A DNA stretch of 64,000 nucleotides from Pseudomonas cremoris. Lineage in GTDB: Bacteria; Pseudomonadota; Gammaproteobacteria; Pseudomonadales; Pseudomonadaceae. Position 1 is the stretch's first letter. Each line of letters begins with the position of its first letter. Both the position numbers and the translations under genes were made by a program. The notes beneath the pieces were generated by a model, which was given only the letters and a program-made list of their open reading frames with translations, was not told where the DNA came from and did not search any database. The stretch lies in assembly GCF_014230465.1 (NCBI RefSeq), contig NZ_JAAXCY010000011.1:186001-250000 (forward strand), in the 5' to 3' direction. Positions 9,465-18,828 of the stretch are shown here, in pieces.

Positions 9465-10385
9465 TTATTGTTCTGTCAGCGTGCGCACATCGACGCCGCT
9501 TTGCAGGTGCGCCAACTGCGCATCGTCGCTGATGCCGAAACCAATCTGCGTCACCGCCATCGCGGCAATTGCCGTGGCCCGGCGCAAGGTTTGCTCCGGC
9601 GTATCGCCACTGAGCAACCCGTGGAGCATCCCGGCCAGCAATGAGTCGCCAGCACCTACCGTGCTTGCCACACTGACCTTAGGCGGCGTGGCGTGCAGCG
9701 CCCTACCCGGGCTGAACCAGCTCACACCTGCGGCGCCATCGGACACCACCACATGCTCCACACCCTGTTGATGCAATTGGCTGACAGCATCCGCGCAATG
9801 CCCCAGGGCTTCGGCCAGCTCTTCGGTATTGGGTTTGACCAACCAAGGGCCGGCCTTCAACCCGGCACGCAGCGCTTCGCCGCTGGTGTCCAGGGCGACT
9901 TTCAAACCGAGGTTTTTCAACGTTTCCAACAACCCCTGAAACCACTGCGGGCTGACGCCGTTTGGCAGGCTGCCGGCGACCACCACCGCATCGAATTCAA
10001 GGCCGATTGCCTCAACGCTCTTGAGCAGTTCTTTTTGCGCCTGCTCCCCCACCCAAGGCCCCGGCGCATTGATGTCGGTGACCCGGCCATCGTATTCGGC
10101 AATCTTGATATTGCTGCGGGTTTCGCCCGGAACGCGAACGAACGCATCGCCAAATCCACGGCTGGCAATCAGCGCCTCGAAAGCCTGCGGGTTGTCTTCA
10201 CCCAGGAAGCCGCCCACGGTCACTTGATGGCCCAGGTCTGCCAACACCTGCGCCACATTCACGCCTTTGCCGGCGGCATGGGTGAGCATGGTTTCACTGC
10301 GATTGACTTCACCCGGTTCCAGGCGCGGCAGGCGCACCGTCAGGTCCAACGCCGGGTTCAGCGTCAGGGTCAGAATCCTTGCCAT
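9465..10385 (-). CDS. fruK: 1-phosphofructokinase
   Basis: A 306-aa PfkB-family kinase that converts fructose-1-phosphate made by FruA to fructose-1,6-bisphosphate. The PfkB signatures are visible: G-K-G-V-N-V-A near residue 40 and V-G-A-G-D-S near 243-248, with D247 the expected catalytic base. The start codon directly abuts the fruB stop codon, so the two are translationally coupled. It depletes fructose-1-phosphate, the Cra effector, and so would feed back on operon expression. Confidence 0.95.
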   Translation of the reverse strand: MARILTLTLNPALDLTVRLPRLEPGEVNRSETMLTHAAGKGVNVAQVLADLGHQVTVGGFLGEDNPQAFEALIASRGFGDAFVRVPGETRSNIKIAEYDGRVTDINAPGPWVGEQAQKELLKSVEAIGLEFDAVVVAGSLPNGVSPQWFQGLLETLKNLGLKVALDTSGEALRAGLKAGPWLVKPNTEELAEALGHCADAVSQLHQQGVEHVVVSDGAAGVSWFSPGRALHATPPKVSVASTVGAGDSLLAGMLHGLLSGDTPEQTLRRATAIAAMAVTQIGFGISDDAQLAHLQSGVDVRTLTEQ

Positions 10386-13244
10386 TTACACGGCCTCCAC
10401 AAGGGCACGCACGTCGGCGGGCGAGCCCACCGCCAGTGCTTTTTGCGCCAGGCCCTGGGCCTCGCTCAAGCTGAATTCACGCACCCGCGCTTTCACTTCC
10501 GGGATGCTGCGGGCCGACACGCTCAACTCATCCACACCCAGGCCGATCAGCACCGGCACCGCCAGCGGGTCGGCGGCCAACTCGCCGCACACGCCAACCC
10601 ACTTGCCATGGGCATGGGCGGCACGCACGGTGATGTCGATCAGTTGCAGTACCGCCGGGTGCAGGCCATCGGCCTGGGCCGACAGGGTTGGGTGGCCACG
10701 GTCGATGGCCAGGGTGTATTGGGTCAGGTCGTTGGTGCCGATGCTGAAAAAGTCGACTTCCTTGGCCAGTACCGGCGCGAGCAAAGCCGCCGATGGGACT
10801 TCGATCATGATGCCCAGTTGCAGGTCGGCCACCGGGATTTCCTGGCGCAGGCGTTCAGTCATGTCACGGGCGGCACGCCATTCATCAACGCTGCCGACCA
10901 TGGGAAACATGATGCGCAGCGGACGGTTGTCTGCCGAGCGCAGCAGCGCGCGCAATTGCGCTTCCATGATCTGTGGGCGTTGCAGGGTCAGGCGAATGCC
11001 GCGCACGCCGAGGAAGGGGTTTTCTTCCTGAGCAATCGGCCAATACGGCAGCGGCTTGTCACCGCCCACATCCAGGGTGCGCACCACCAGCGGACGACCG
11101 CCGAGGCCGTCGAGTACACGGCGGTATTCGGCTTCCTGGGTGGCTTCATCCGGGGCTTGCGGATGAGCCATGAAGATCAGTTCGGTGCGCAACAAGCCGA
11201 TGCCTTCGGCGCCCTGCTCTACTGCGCTAGCGACGCCGGCGCTTTCGCCGATGTTGGCGAACACTTCTACCGCGTGGCCGTCGCGGGTCAATGCCGGCTC
11301 ATGGCGCTGGGCCGAAGCGGCTTGCAGGCGCTGCTCGCGGGTGTCGCGCTCGACAGTGGCGCGGTGCAGGGTCTCGGCGTCGGCGTCCACGTGCAGGCGG
11401 CCGCGCTGGCCGTCGAGCAACAATGGCGTACCAGAGGCCAGCAGCAACACACCAGGACCCGCGCCAACCAGCGCAGGAATGCCGAGGGCACGAGCGACGA
11501 TGGCGCTGTGGGCCGTGGCGCCACCACGGGCAGTGAGGATGCCGGCGACACGCGCCGGGTCCAGGCGCGCAACGTCGGATGGACCGACTTCGTCCATCAC
11601 CAGGATGTAGGGTTCACTGGGTTCCTGAGCGGTTTCGACACCGCACAGTTGCGCCAATACACGACGACCGATGTCACGCAGGTCGGCGGCGCGCTCGGCG
11701 AGCAAGGCGTCCTGCAACGACTCTTGCTGTTTGGCGGCGGCTTCGATCACGCTCATCCACGCGGCTTCGGCGCTTTCACCTTGCTTGAGGCGGGTGTCGA
11801 CTTCGTCGGTCAATTCCGGGTCGTCGAGCATTTCCTGGTGGGTGATGAAAATCTCGCGGATGGCCTTGGACGGATTGCGCTCGATCAAACCCTGAATGTC
11901 ACCGCGCACGTCGATCAAGGCGGTTTGCAGGCGTTGACGTTCGATCACGGCGGACTCGCCGCGCAGTGGGTATTCGAACACCTGTTGAACCTGGATATGC
12001 GCAGGGCCAATGGCAATGCCCGGCGCAGCGGCAATGGCCTGGATCTGGCTGCCGGCCAAGGGCGCGTTGATCACCGGCTCGATATCGAGGACTGCGGGCT
12101 GGGCACTCACGGTCGGCAGCGGTTCGACTTCTTCGCCAAGGCCTTCTTCCACCGCGGCCAACAGGGCGGGCAGCGCGTCGCCGGCAATCGTCGGTTCGGC
12201 GACAAATTCCAACACCTGGCCGCGCCGTGCACCCAGGCTCAGCAGCTTGCTCAGGCTTTTCACCGACACGGCGCCCACCGGGCCATCGACGATGCGCACG
12301 CGGAGGTCGCCATCAAAGTTCTTTGCCAATTGTGCGAGGATCTTTGCCGGGCGCGCGTGCAAGCCATGGGCGTTGGCCAGGGTGATACGGGCGCTGGGCC
12401 AATCGGGCGGCAACTCGCCACCGAGTACTTCCAACACGGCACGGCTACTGGTGGCGCGACCCAGTTCCTGACCACGACCTTCGATCAGCAAGGCGCACAG
12501 GCGCTCCAGCAGAGCTTGATGGGCTTCGCCGAGGCTGGCCAGGCAGAACAGGCCATTGAGCGGCTGGCCGAGATAACGCATGGGCTTGTCCGGCGTGACA
12601 AATGCCAGGCCCGGTCGCTTGACGGTCTGCTCACTGTGCAGCCACCACAGGCCATCGCCCAGGGGCAGCGCATCGACTTGTTGCAAGACGGCGGCAAAAC
12701 CATTGCTGACGCAATCGGCCTGACGTAGCAGGCGCGCACCGCGCCAGACCAGCTCTTCAAAGTCATCGGCAGACACGCCGAGGCTGATCATCTGCGCGTC
12801 CAGCGCCAGTTCCTGCGGCGCACCTTGCAGCAGTTTCAGCAACGCCTCTGCGGACCCGGCTCGGCGCAACGCCTGGCCCAGGTCGGTTTCACCGAGGGCG
12901 CGGGTGAGCAGTTGCAGCAGGCGCAGGTGTTCATCGGATTTGGCGGCGATGCCGATGGCCAGGTAGACGATCTGGCCATCGCCCCAGTCCACCCCTTCGG
13001 GGAACTGCAGCAGGCGCACGCCGGTGGAAAACACCTGGTCGCGGGTTTCGGGGGTGCCGTGGGGGATGGCAATGCCTTGGCCGAGAAAGGTCGAGCCTTG
13101 GGCTTCACGGGCTTGCAAGCCGCTGAGGTAACCCTCGGCGACCAGGCCATCGGCCACCAGTTTTTCAGCGAGCAGGTGCAAGGCAGCAGATTTATCCACA
13201 GCCACCTGGCCCATGGAAATCTGCTCTACAGTGAGCTCAAGCAT
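10386..13244 (-). CDS. fruB: Fructose PTS phosphotransfer protein EIIA-HPr-EI
   Basis: A 952-aa fusion of all soluble PTS parts, first gene of fruBKA. EIIA at the N-terminus has A-I-P-H-G-T (H62). HPr follows with N-A-H-G-L-H-A-R-P near residue 291-299. Enzyme I makes up the rest, with G-G-A-T-A-H-S near 573-579 carrying the phosphohistidine. The phosphate route would be phosphoenolpyruvate to EI, HPr, EIIA and then FruA EIIB. This EIIA-HPr-EI order is the usual one in Pseudomonas. Confidence 0.95.
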   Translation of the reverse strand: MLELTVEQISMGQVAVDKSAALHLLAEKLVADGLVAEGYLSGLQAREAQGSTFLGQGIAIPHGTPETRDQVFSTGVRLLQFPEGVDWGDGQIVYLAIGIAAKSDEHLRLLQLLTRALGETDLGQALRRAGSAEALLKLLQGAPQELALDAQMISLGVSADDFEELVWRGARLLRQADCVSNGFAAVLQQVDALPLGDGLWWLHSEQTVKRPGLAFVTPDKPMRYLGQPLNGLFCLASLGEAHQALLERLCALLIEGRGQELGRATSSRAVLEVLGGELPPDWPSARITLANAHGLHARPAKILAQLAKNFDGDLRVRIVDGPVGAVSVKSLSKLLSLGARRGQVLEFVAEPTIAGDALPALLAAVEEGLGEEVEPLPTVSAQPAVLDIEPVINAPLAGSQIQAIAAAPGIAIGPAHIQVQQVFEYPLRGESAVIERQRLQTALIDVRGDIQGLIERNPSKAIREIFITHQEMLDDPELTDEVDTRLKQGESAEAAWMSVIEAAAKQQESLQDALLAERAADLRDIGRRVLAQLCGVETAQEPSEPYILVMDEVGPSDVARLDPARVAGILTARGGATAHSAIVARALGIPALVGAGPGVLLLASGTPLLLDGQRGRLHVDADAETLHRATVERDTREQRLQAASAQRHEPALTRDGHAVEVFANIGESAGVASAVEQGAEGIGLLRTELIFMAHPQAPDEATQEAEYRRVLDGLGGRPLVVRTLDVGGDKPLPYWPIAQEENPFLGVRGIRLTLQRPQIMEAQLRALLRSADNRPLRIMFPMVGSVDEWRAARDMTERLRQEIPVADLQLGIMIEVPSAALLAPVLAKEVDFFSIGTNDLTQYTLAIDRGHPTLSAQADGLHPAVLQLIDITVRAAHAHGKWVGVCGELAADPLAVPVLIGLGVDELSVSARSIPEVKARVREFSLSEAQGLAQKALAVGSPADVRALVEAV

Positions 13245-13379
13245 GCCGTTCTCCTAGTTAGTGCGGTGGGTGCACTAGGTATTGTTTTGAAATAACAGTG
13301 TATGGCGTTGCGAAATAACTGACTGAGTAGTCAATTGGCAGTAGCCACTCAGTAGCGAATATCGTAAAAATACGCTTGC

Positions 13380-13391
13380 TGAAACGTTTAA
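13380..13391. promoter_or_regulatory. Cra (FruR) operator between fruB and cra
   Basis: TGAAACGTTTAA, whose reverse complement TTAAACGTTTCA matches the site I know from P. putida Cra at the fruB promoter. It lies 136 bp upstream of fruB and 146 bp upstream of the cra start, so Cra can repress fruBKA and possibly itself. Fructose-1-phosphate is the expected inducer. Confidence 0.85.
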
Positions 13392-13536
13392 TCTAGAATT
13401 TATGGCAGATTACGCGTTAATTGCGCAACCTTGAAGAACCACTCGGCGTTTGAGCTTGGACCTTGGTCGTGTGCTGGAATCGGTTACGATTGGACAAAAT
13501 GTCGGGGCAAGCTCAAAAAAACAAGGAAATCCCGGT

Positions 13537-14532
13537 TTGAAACTCAGTGATATCGCACGTCTCGCCGGTGTGTCCGTGACCACCGCCAGCTACGTCATCA
13601 ATGGCAAGGCCGAACAACAACGGATCAGTAGCGCAACCGTCGAGCGGGTGCGTGCCGTGGTTGAAGCCCATGGCTTTACCCCCAACCCCCAGGCCGCCGG
13701 TCTGCGCAGTCGGCACACGCGCACCTTGGGCTTTATCCTGCCCGACCTGGAAAACCCCAGTTACGCACGCATCGCCAAGCTCTTGGAGCAAGGTGCGCGG
13801 GCACGCGGCTATCAATTGCTGATCGCCAGTTCCGACGATGAGGCCGACAGCGAGCGCCAGTTGCTGCAACTGTTCCGCGCCCGGCGCTGTGATGCGTTGT
13901 TTGTGGCCAGTTGCCTGCAGCCCAGCGACGACAGTTACCGTGAGCTGCAAGCCAAGGGCCTGCCGGTGATTGCGATCGACCGGGAAATGGACTCGACGCA
14001 GTTTTGCTCGGTGGTCAGCGATGACCGCCAGGCCAGCCAGCAATTGACCGCCAGCCTGCTGCAACTCAAGCCCAAGCAAATCGTGCTGCTGGGTGCACGG
14101 GCCGAGTTGAGCATCAGCCAGGAGCGTACAAAGGGATTCTCGTTGGCCCTGCGCGACGCCGACGTGGAGAACAGCATCGAGCACGGCCTGGCCTTCAGCC
14201 GCGAGTGCGGCAAAAAGATGATGGAAGAACTCCTGCAACGCCTGGGGCATTTGCCTGATGCGCTGATCACTACATCCTACGTGCTGTTGCAAGGTGTGTT
14301 TGATGCGCTGCATGAGGTGCCACTCAAGCAACGGCAAATGCGCCTGGGCACCTTTGGTGACACCCAGTTACTGGATTTTTTGCCGCTGCCCGTCAACGCC
14401 ATGGCCCAGCAGCATCAACTGATTGCCGATACCGCCCTGAAACTGGCGTTAGCGGCGATTGAAGAACAGCACTACCAGCCTGGCGTGCACGCCATCGGCC
14501 GCACGTTCAAGCAGCGTATCCACGAGGCCTGA
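13537..14532 (+). CDS. cra: Catabolite repressor/activator Cra (FruR), LacI family
   Basis: A 331-aa LacI-family regulator. The helix-turn-helix spans about residues 2-21 (L-S-D-I-A-R-L-A-G-V-S-V-T-T-A), and the rest is a sugar-binding-like effector domain. I chose the TTG at 13537 because AAGGAA lies about nine bases upstream and the product then starts M-K-L-S-D-I-A as in other pseudomonads; a frame open from 13450 would add an implausible N-terminal tail. It is divergent from fruBKA, with the operator between. The TatD-type gene starts two bases after its stop. Confidence 0.93.
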   Translation: MKLSDIARLAGVSVTTASYVINGKAEQQRISSATVERVRAVVEAHGFTPNPQAAGLRSRHTRTLGFILPDLENPSYARIAKLLEQGARARGYQLLIASSDDEADSERQLLQLFRARRCDALFVASCLQPSDDSYRELQAKGLPVIAIDREMDSTQFCSVVSDDRQASQQLTASLLQLKPKQIVLLGARAELSISQERTKGFSLALRDADVENSIEHGLAFSRECGKKMMEELLQRLGHLPDALITTSYVLLQGVFDALHEVPLKQRQMRLGTFGDTQLLDFLPLPVNAMAQQHQLIADTALKLALAAIEEQHYQPGVHAIGRTFKQRIHEA

Positions 14533-14534
14533 GC

Positions 14535-15311
14535 GTGGAACTGATCGATACCCACACCCACCTCGACTTCCCCGACTTCGACAGCGATCGACGGGAAGTC
14601 CTCGCCCACAGCCGTGAACTCGGCGTACGGCGCATGGTGGTGCTGGGGGTTTATCAGCAGAATTGGCAGCGGCTGTGGGACCTGGTGCAAGCCGATGCAG
14701 GCTTGTTCGCCGCCTTTGGCCTGCACCCGGTGTATCTGGACGGCCACCGGCCCGCCGACCTGACGGAGCTGGGCGACTGGCTGACGCGCCTGCACGGCAA
14801 CCGACAACTCTGCGCGGTGGGTGAGATCGGCCTGGACTACTTTCTTGAAGATCTGGACCGCGAACGCCAACAACGCCTGTTTGAAGCCCAGCTCAAGCTG
14901 GCAGTGGATTTCCAACTGCCAGCGCTGCTGCATGTTCGCCGCAGCCACGCGGCGGTGATCGCCACCCTCAAACGCATCCGCGTGCCGCGGGGCGGCATCA
15001 TCCATGCATTTGCCGGCAGCCGCGAAGAAGCCCGCGAGTACATCAAGCTCGGCTTCAAACTGGGACTGGGCGGCGCTGCCACCTGGCCTCAGGCCCTGCG
15101 CATGCACAAGGTGCTGGCACAGTTGCCGTTGGACGCCGTGGTGTTGGAAACCGACTCACCGGATATGGCACCCGCCATGTACCCCGGCCAGCGCAATAGC
15201 CCGCAACACTTGCCGGACATCTGCAACGCCCTTGCCGAACGCATGGGCCTCAGCTCCCTATTGCTGGCTGAGGCGAGCACACGCAATGCGTGCGAGCTGT
15301 TCAATTGGTAA
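14535..15311 (+). CDS. TatD-family metal-dependent hydrolase/DNase
   Basis: A 258-aa TIM-barrel hydrolase of the TatD family (YjjV/YcfH type). Metal-binding motifs are D-T-H-T-H at residues 5-9, E-I-G-L-D near 96, H-V-R-R near 135, H-A-F-A-G-S near 157 and E-T-D-S-P near 206. TatD enzymes act as 3'-5' exonucleases in DNA repair, but the cellular role of this paralogue is not known. The GTG start is two bases after the cra stop, implying co-transcription. Its 3' end overlaps the convergent gene at 15258 by 54 bp. Confidence 0.88.
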   Translation: MELIDTHTHLDFPDFDSDRREVLAHSRELGVRRMVVLGVYQQNWQRLWDLVQADAGLFAAFGLHPVYLDGHRPADLTELGDWLTRLHGNRQLCAVGEIGLDYFLEDLDRERQQRLFEAQLKLAVDFQLPALLHVRRSHAAVIATLKRIRVPRGGIIHAFAGSREEAREYIKLGFKLGLGGAATWPQALRMHKVLAQLPLDAVVLETDSPDMAPAMYPGQRNSPQHLPDICNALAERMGLSSLLLAEASTRNACELFNW

Positions 15312-15689
15312 TGCCGGCGTAACCACTTGCAGGTCCAGCGTAATCCGCTGGCGGTAGCGGACATATCGCAGTACCAAAAAATGCACCAGCAGCACGACCA
15401 GCGATACGTTGAACTGCCCGATCACGCTGATCAGCCCCACCCACTCCGCCACCAAGGCCACGAGGAGCACCACGCAGGTCAGCACCAGCATGCTGGGGCG
15501 TACCATAGCCCAATGATCCAGTGCCTTGAACTCGCGCAATTGCCTTGGGCAATTCAATTGCAGGACCCGTTGGCAGTAAGGGCAATCGAACGGTTCCTCA
15601 ATGGCGATAGCATTCAGTTGCCAAGGTTTGAGTTCGAAGGTGATATCGCAGTGGGCGCAGTGCCCTTTGATGCCGATTGCAGTGGTCAT
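15258..15689 (-). CDS. Zinc-ribbon membrane protein of unknown function
   Basis: A 143-aa protein. The N-terminus has two CxxC pairs (C-A-H-C and C-P-Y-C) about 25 residues apart, as in a zinc ribbon, and two hydrophobic helices follow in the middle of the chain. The ATG at 15689 has GGGAG upstream. The reading frame runs 54 bp into the 3' end of the convergent TatD gene. I do not recognise a named family; a small cytoplasmic-facing metal-binding membrane protein fits the visible features. Confidence 0.7.
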   Translation of the reverse strand: MTTAIGIKGHCAHCDITFELKPWQLNAIAIEEPFDCPYCQRVLQLNCPRQLREFKALDHWAMVRPSMLVLTCVVLLVALVAEWVGLISVIGQFNVSLVVLLVHFLVLRYVRYRQRITLDLQVVTPALPIEQLARIACARLSQQ

Positions 15690-15815
15690 CACTGTGCTCC
15701 CTTGGAAGTCGACTTGAGTGGAACAAATTCTGACTTATTCAGGTGAACAGAAAAGGTCCGTAGGGAAATCAGGACATACACCACAGTCGCTACAGGCAAT
15801 TCCTACACCCTTGGC

Positions 15816-17846
15816 CTACACACGAAACGCGCCAATCAATTGCTTCAGCTCGATGACCTGCATCGACAGCTGTCGACTTGCTGCTTCGGTCTGATGAGCG
15901 CCGTCGGCTGCGTGCTCGCCTGCACGGTTGATTTCGACGATGTTCTGGTCGATATCGTGAGCGACCGCCGTCTGTTGTTCCACGGCTGCGGCGATCTGTT
16001 GGTTCTGATCGACGATCATGCCTACCGCTCCGAGGATATTTTCCAACGCCTGCTGGACCTTTTCCGACTGCCCCACCGTGCCGTTGGCCATTTCATGGCT
16101 GGTGCCCATAGCCTTCACAGCGGCAGCTACGCCGCTGTGCAGCCGACTGATCATCTGATCGATTTCCTCGGTTGAACGCTGGGTACGCCGCGCCAGGGTG
16201 CGTACTTCATCGGCCACCACCGCAAAACCACGCCCTTGCTCACCGGCTCGGGCGGCCTCGATGGCGGCATTGAGCGCCAGCAGGTTGGTTTGTTCGGCAA
16301 TGCTTTTGATCACTTCCAGTACGCTACTGATGGATTGGCTGTCGGTAGCCAACTGGTTGATCACGTGCACCGACTGTTCAATTTCCGAAGCCAGCCGCGC
16401 AATACTGCCCTGCTGGGATTGCACCAACCCACGACCGCTGACGGTTTCGTCGTTGACGCTGTGGGCGCTGCTGACCGCCGCCGCCGCGCTGCGCGCCACT
16501 TCCTGGGCGGTGGACGACATCTGGTTCATGGCGGTAGCCACTTGTTCGATTTGGGTACGCTGCCCGGACACGGCCTGGTTACTGTGGGCCGATACCGTTT
16601 CCACTTGGCTTGCCTGCCATTCAACTTGGCCTACGGTATGCCCGACGCGCTCGATCAAGTCATGGATCTTCGCCACGGTGCCGTTGAACACCTGGCCCAG
16701 ATCGCCCAGTTCATCGCGGCTGTGGGAAACAAAGGTGACGGTCATATCCCCGGCCGCCACCTTGTCCATCATCAAGCCCAGGCGCCGCAGCGTGGTGCGC
16801 GTGGAGGCGTAGAAGCCGCCATACAAATAAAAGATCAGCAAAAATACCGCCGTCAGGGCCGAGACCAACACCACCATATGTGTACGGTTTTGCGCCAGGC
16901 GCTGCTCCAGCTGTTGCCCGATGAACGCCAGGGTCGCCTCATTGAGCTGGTAGGTCTGGGCCATCAATTGGCTGACATTGTCATAAAAACCCTGCCACGG
17001 GGTGTCGAGGGTTTCTGCCATCACCACCTGTTCTTCAAACAACTCGCTGCCTTTTTTGAGGCTGGCGTTGCTGGCCGTGGCCAGGCTGTCGAGCGCAGTG
17101 TGTGCGGCTTTGCTGGCGCCGAGGGCATCCTGCAGTTTCAAGCCATATTCGGCCTGGAGTTTTTCCATCTGCTGCAGCAATTCGTCAAAGCGCGTGCTGG
17201 AAGACGAGTTGAGAAAGCCCTGGCCGAGGGAATAGGCGCCCATCGCCCGGCCTTCACCCAGGGTCTGGGTAATTTGCGGGGTAACGCTGGTGATCAGTTC
17301 ACTGAGTTGGCGCAGGTCGCTTTGAGGATCGCGGCTCAGGCCAGATTGGCTGGCGATGATCTGGCTGAGCATTTGCGCCTTGTTCAGTAACTTGCCGATC
17401 AATGCGCTTTTGCTCTGCAGAGAGGTTTCCTGTTGCTGGGCTTTGAAGGCCGCAATCAACTCATCGCGCTTGGCGTCAAAAGCAGCGATCTGCTCAGGCT
17501 CGGTGGCCATGGTGGTGAGGCTTTGCAGGCGGCTGAGAACACTCTGTTCCAGGGCGCTGATCTTGCTCTCAAGGTCGCCAGCCTTGCCGGATTGGCCGAG
17601 GGTTGCATTGATCTGCACCTGGTTGTTGAGGGTTTCCAGGTCGCGCCGCAGGGCCAGGCTGCTGCCGAGCAAATCGAGGCTTTGCAATTCGATACGGGTG
17701 CCCTGGAATTCGCGCCAGGAATCACGTACCAGATAATAGTTGGTCGCCAGCATCGGCAGCAGGAACAGCACGCTGATCAGGCTGAACTTCATGCCGAAAC
17801 TCAGACGGTTCATCAGCGCGACGGCGGGATAGAGCAAGCTCTTCAC
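15816..17846 (-). CDS. Methyl-accepting chemotaxis protein
   Basis: A 676-aa chemoreceptor. A transmembrane helix near residues 20-42 leads into a largely helical periplasmic sensor of about 280 residues; a second helix near 330-350 and a HAMP-like linker follow. The signalling hairpin tip reads E-Q-T-N-L-L-A-L-N-A-A-I-E-A-A-R-A-G-E, the strongly conserved CheA/CheW contact. It starts with GTG preceded by AAAGGGAG. The ligand cannot be read from the sequence. In P. aeruginosa a chemotaxis transducer also sits beside ampE. Confidence 0.92.
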   Translation of the reverse strand: MKSLLYPAVALMNRLSFGMKFSLISVLFLLPMLATNYYLVRDSWREFQGTRIELQSLDLLGSSLALRRDLETLNNQVQINATLGQSGKAGDLESKISALEQSVLSRLQSLTTMATEPEQIAAFDAKRDELIAAFKAQQQETSLQSKSALIGKLLNKAQMLSQIIASQSGLSRDPQSDLRQLSELITSVTPQITQTLGEGRAMGAYSLGQGFLNSSSSTRFDELLQQMEKLQAEYGLKLQDALGASKAAHTALDSLATASNASLKKGSELFEEQVVMAETLDTPWQGFYDNVSQLMAQTYQLNEATLAFIGQQLEQRLAQNRTHMVVLVSALTAVFLLIFYLYGGFYASTRTTLRRLGLMMDKVAAGDMTVTFVSHSRDELGDLGQVFNGTVAKIHDLIERVGHTVGQVEWQASQVETVSAHSNQAVSGQRTQIEQVATAMNQMSSTAQEVARSAAAAVSSAHSVNDETVSGRGLVQSQQGSIARLASEIEQSVHVINQLATDSQSISSVLEVIKSIAEQTNLLALNAAIEAARAGEQGRGFAVVADEVRTLARRTQRSTEEIDQMISRLHSGVAAAVKAMGTSHEMANGTVGQSEKVQQALENILGAVGMIVDQNQQIAAAVEQQTAVAHDIDQNIVEINRAGEHAADGAHQTEAASRQLSMQVIELKQLIGAFRV

Positions 17847-17957
17847 AGGTGAACTCCCTTTCTTTTATTTTTATTGAGGCGCAGGGCGGCAGTTAGCCAT
17901 CACCTGTATAGCTCAATTTGAAAGGGAGTTTTGTAACTTAAGGTTAACAACACGTAT

Positions 17958-17986
17958 GCGGCGAGGGGGCAAGCCCCCCCACTGCA
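17958..17986. repeat. Single REP-like hairpin
   Basis: GGCGAGGGGGCAAGCCCCCC folds into a G/C-only hairpin around AA. It is a different REP sequence from the REPIN arms in this window and occurs once, between the ampE stop and the chemoreceptor start. Confidence 0.65.
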
Positions 17987-17991
17987 TTGAG

Positions 17992-18828
17992 CTAAGGCAA
18001 TACCGTCCAGATCGCAAACCCGGCATACCACAACACCGCCGCGCGCAGCAGCAGCTCCCACAGGCGGTCCAGGCTGTTGATACCATCGGCACCCACTACC
18101 GGCGGCGGGATTTCAGCGGCCACCAGGCCGACTTTTTCCACCAGTTGAGCGGCGCTGATGTCCCAGCTCAACAGCTCGTGAAGCATCACTCGACTGACCG
18201 CGACGAAATTGCCCACCAGCGCAAAACTGGCCGCCAGCAAGCGTACTGGCAACCAGTCGAAAGCATGGCGCAGTTGCCCAGCACGCTCGGCCACCAGCGG
18301 GTTCTGGCTGTGTTCACTGGCCAATGCCAGCAGGCGATAGGCAAGCGCTGCAACCGGACCCAACAGGAAGTACCAGAAGATCACCGCGAAAAAACTCTGG
18401 TATGCCTGCCACAGCAGATGAGCCTGGACACGTTCGAGCAGTTGCTCGCCGCTGTCGGCGCTCAGGCTCAGGTCACGTTCAGCCACATGCTCGGCGGCTT
18501 GCAGATCACCCCGGCGCCAGGCATCCCGAAAGGGGCCGAGCCCGGCCAACAGGTCGCCCCGGCCCAAGCTGTAGATCACCACCAGCAGGTGCACCGGCAG
18601 TGCCAGCAGGCCATAGGCCACGGGTTCCAGCACCAGCAGCAACAACGCCAGCAAGGCCACTGGCAACAACACCAACAGCGCCAAAATCAGCCAGGGTTGT
18701 TTGCCCACACGCGGGTTCGACTCCAACTTCGCCAGCTCGCGCAACCATCCACCGTCACGTTGCAACCGCTGACGCAGGGCCGAGAACTTCTCGATCCACA
18801 CGGCCAGCACTAACACCAAGAAACTCAT
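17992..18828 (-). CDS. ampE: AmpE inner-membrane protein
   Basis: A 278-aa multi-spanning membrane protein of the AmpE/CobD-like family, paired with AmpD. It begins M-S-F-L-V-L-V-L-A-V-W-I-E-K, a typical AmpE N-terminus. Hydrophobic stretches lie in the first 20 residues, around 65-100, 150-175 and at the C-terminus. The ATG overlaps the ampD TGA by four bases, so the genes are translationally coupled. AmpE's molecular role in beta-lactamase induction signalling is not settled. Confidence 0.92.
   Translation of the reverse strand: MSFLVLVLAVWIEKFSALRQRLQRDGGWLRELAKLESNPRVGKQPWLILALLVLLPVALLALLLLVLEPVAYGLLALPVHLLVVIYSLGRGDLLAGLGPFRDAWRRGDLQAAEHVAERDLSLSADSGEQLLERVQAHLLWQAYQSFFAVIFWYFLLGPVAALAYRLLALASEHSQNPLVAERAGQLRHAFDWLPVRLLAASFALVGNFVAVSRVMLHELLSWDISAAQLVEKVGLVAAEIPPPVVGADGINSLDRLWELLLRAAVLWYAGFAIWTVLP

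Noticed and set aside
9693..12728. Long open frame (about 1000 codons) on the plus strand opposite fruK/fruB
   Set aside because: It is antisense to two well-conserved genes, has low-complexity His/Arg/Gln/Gly composition, and arises from the GC-rich codon pattern of fruB.
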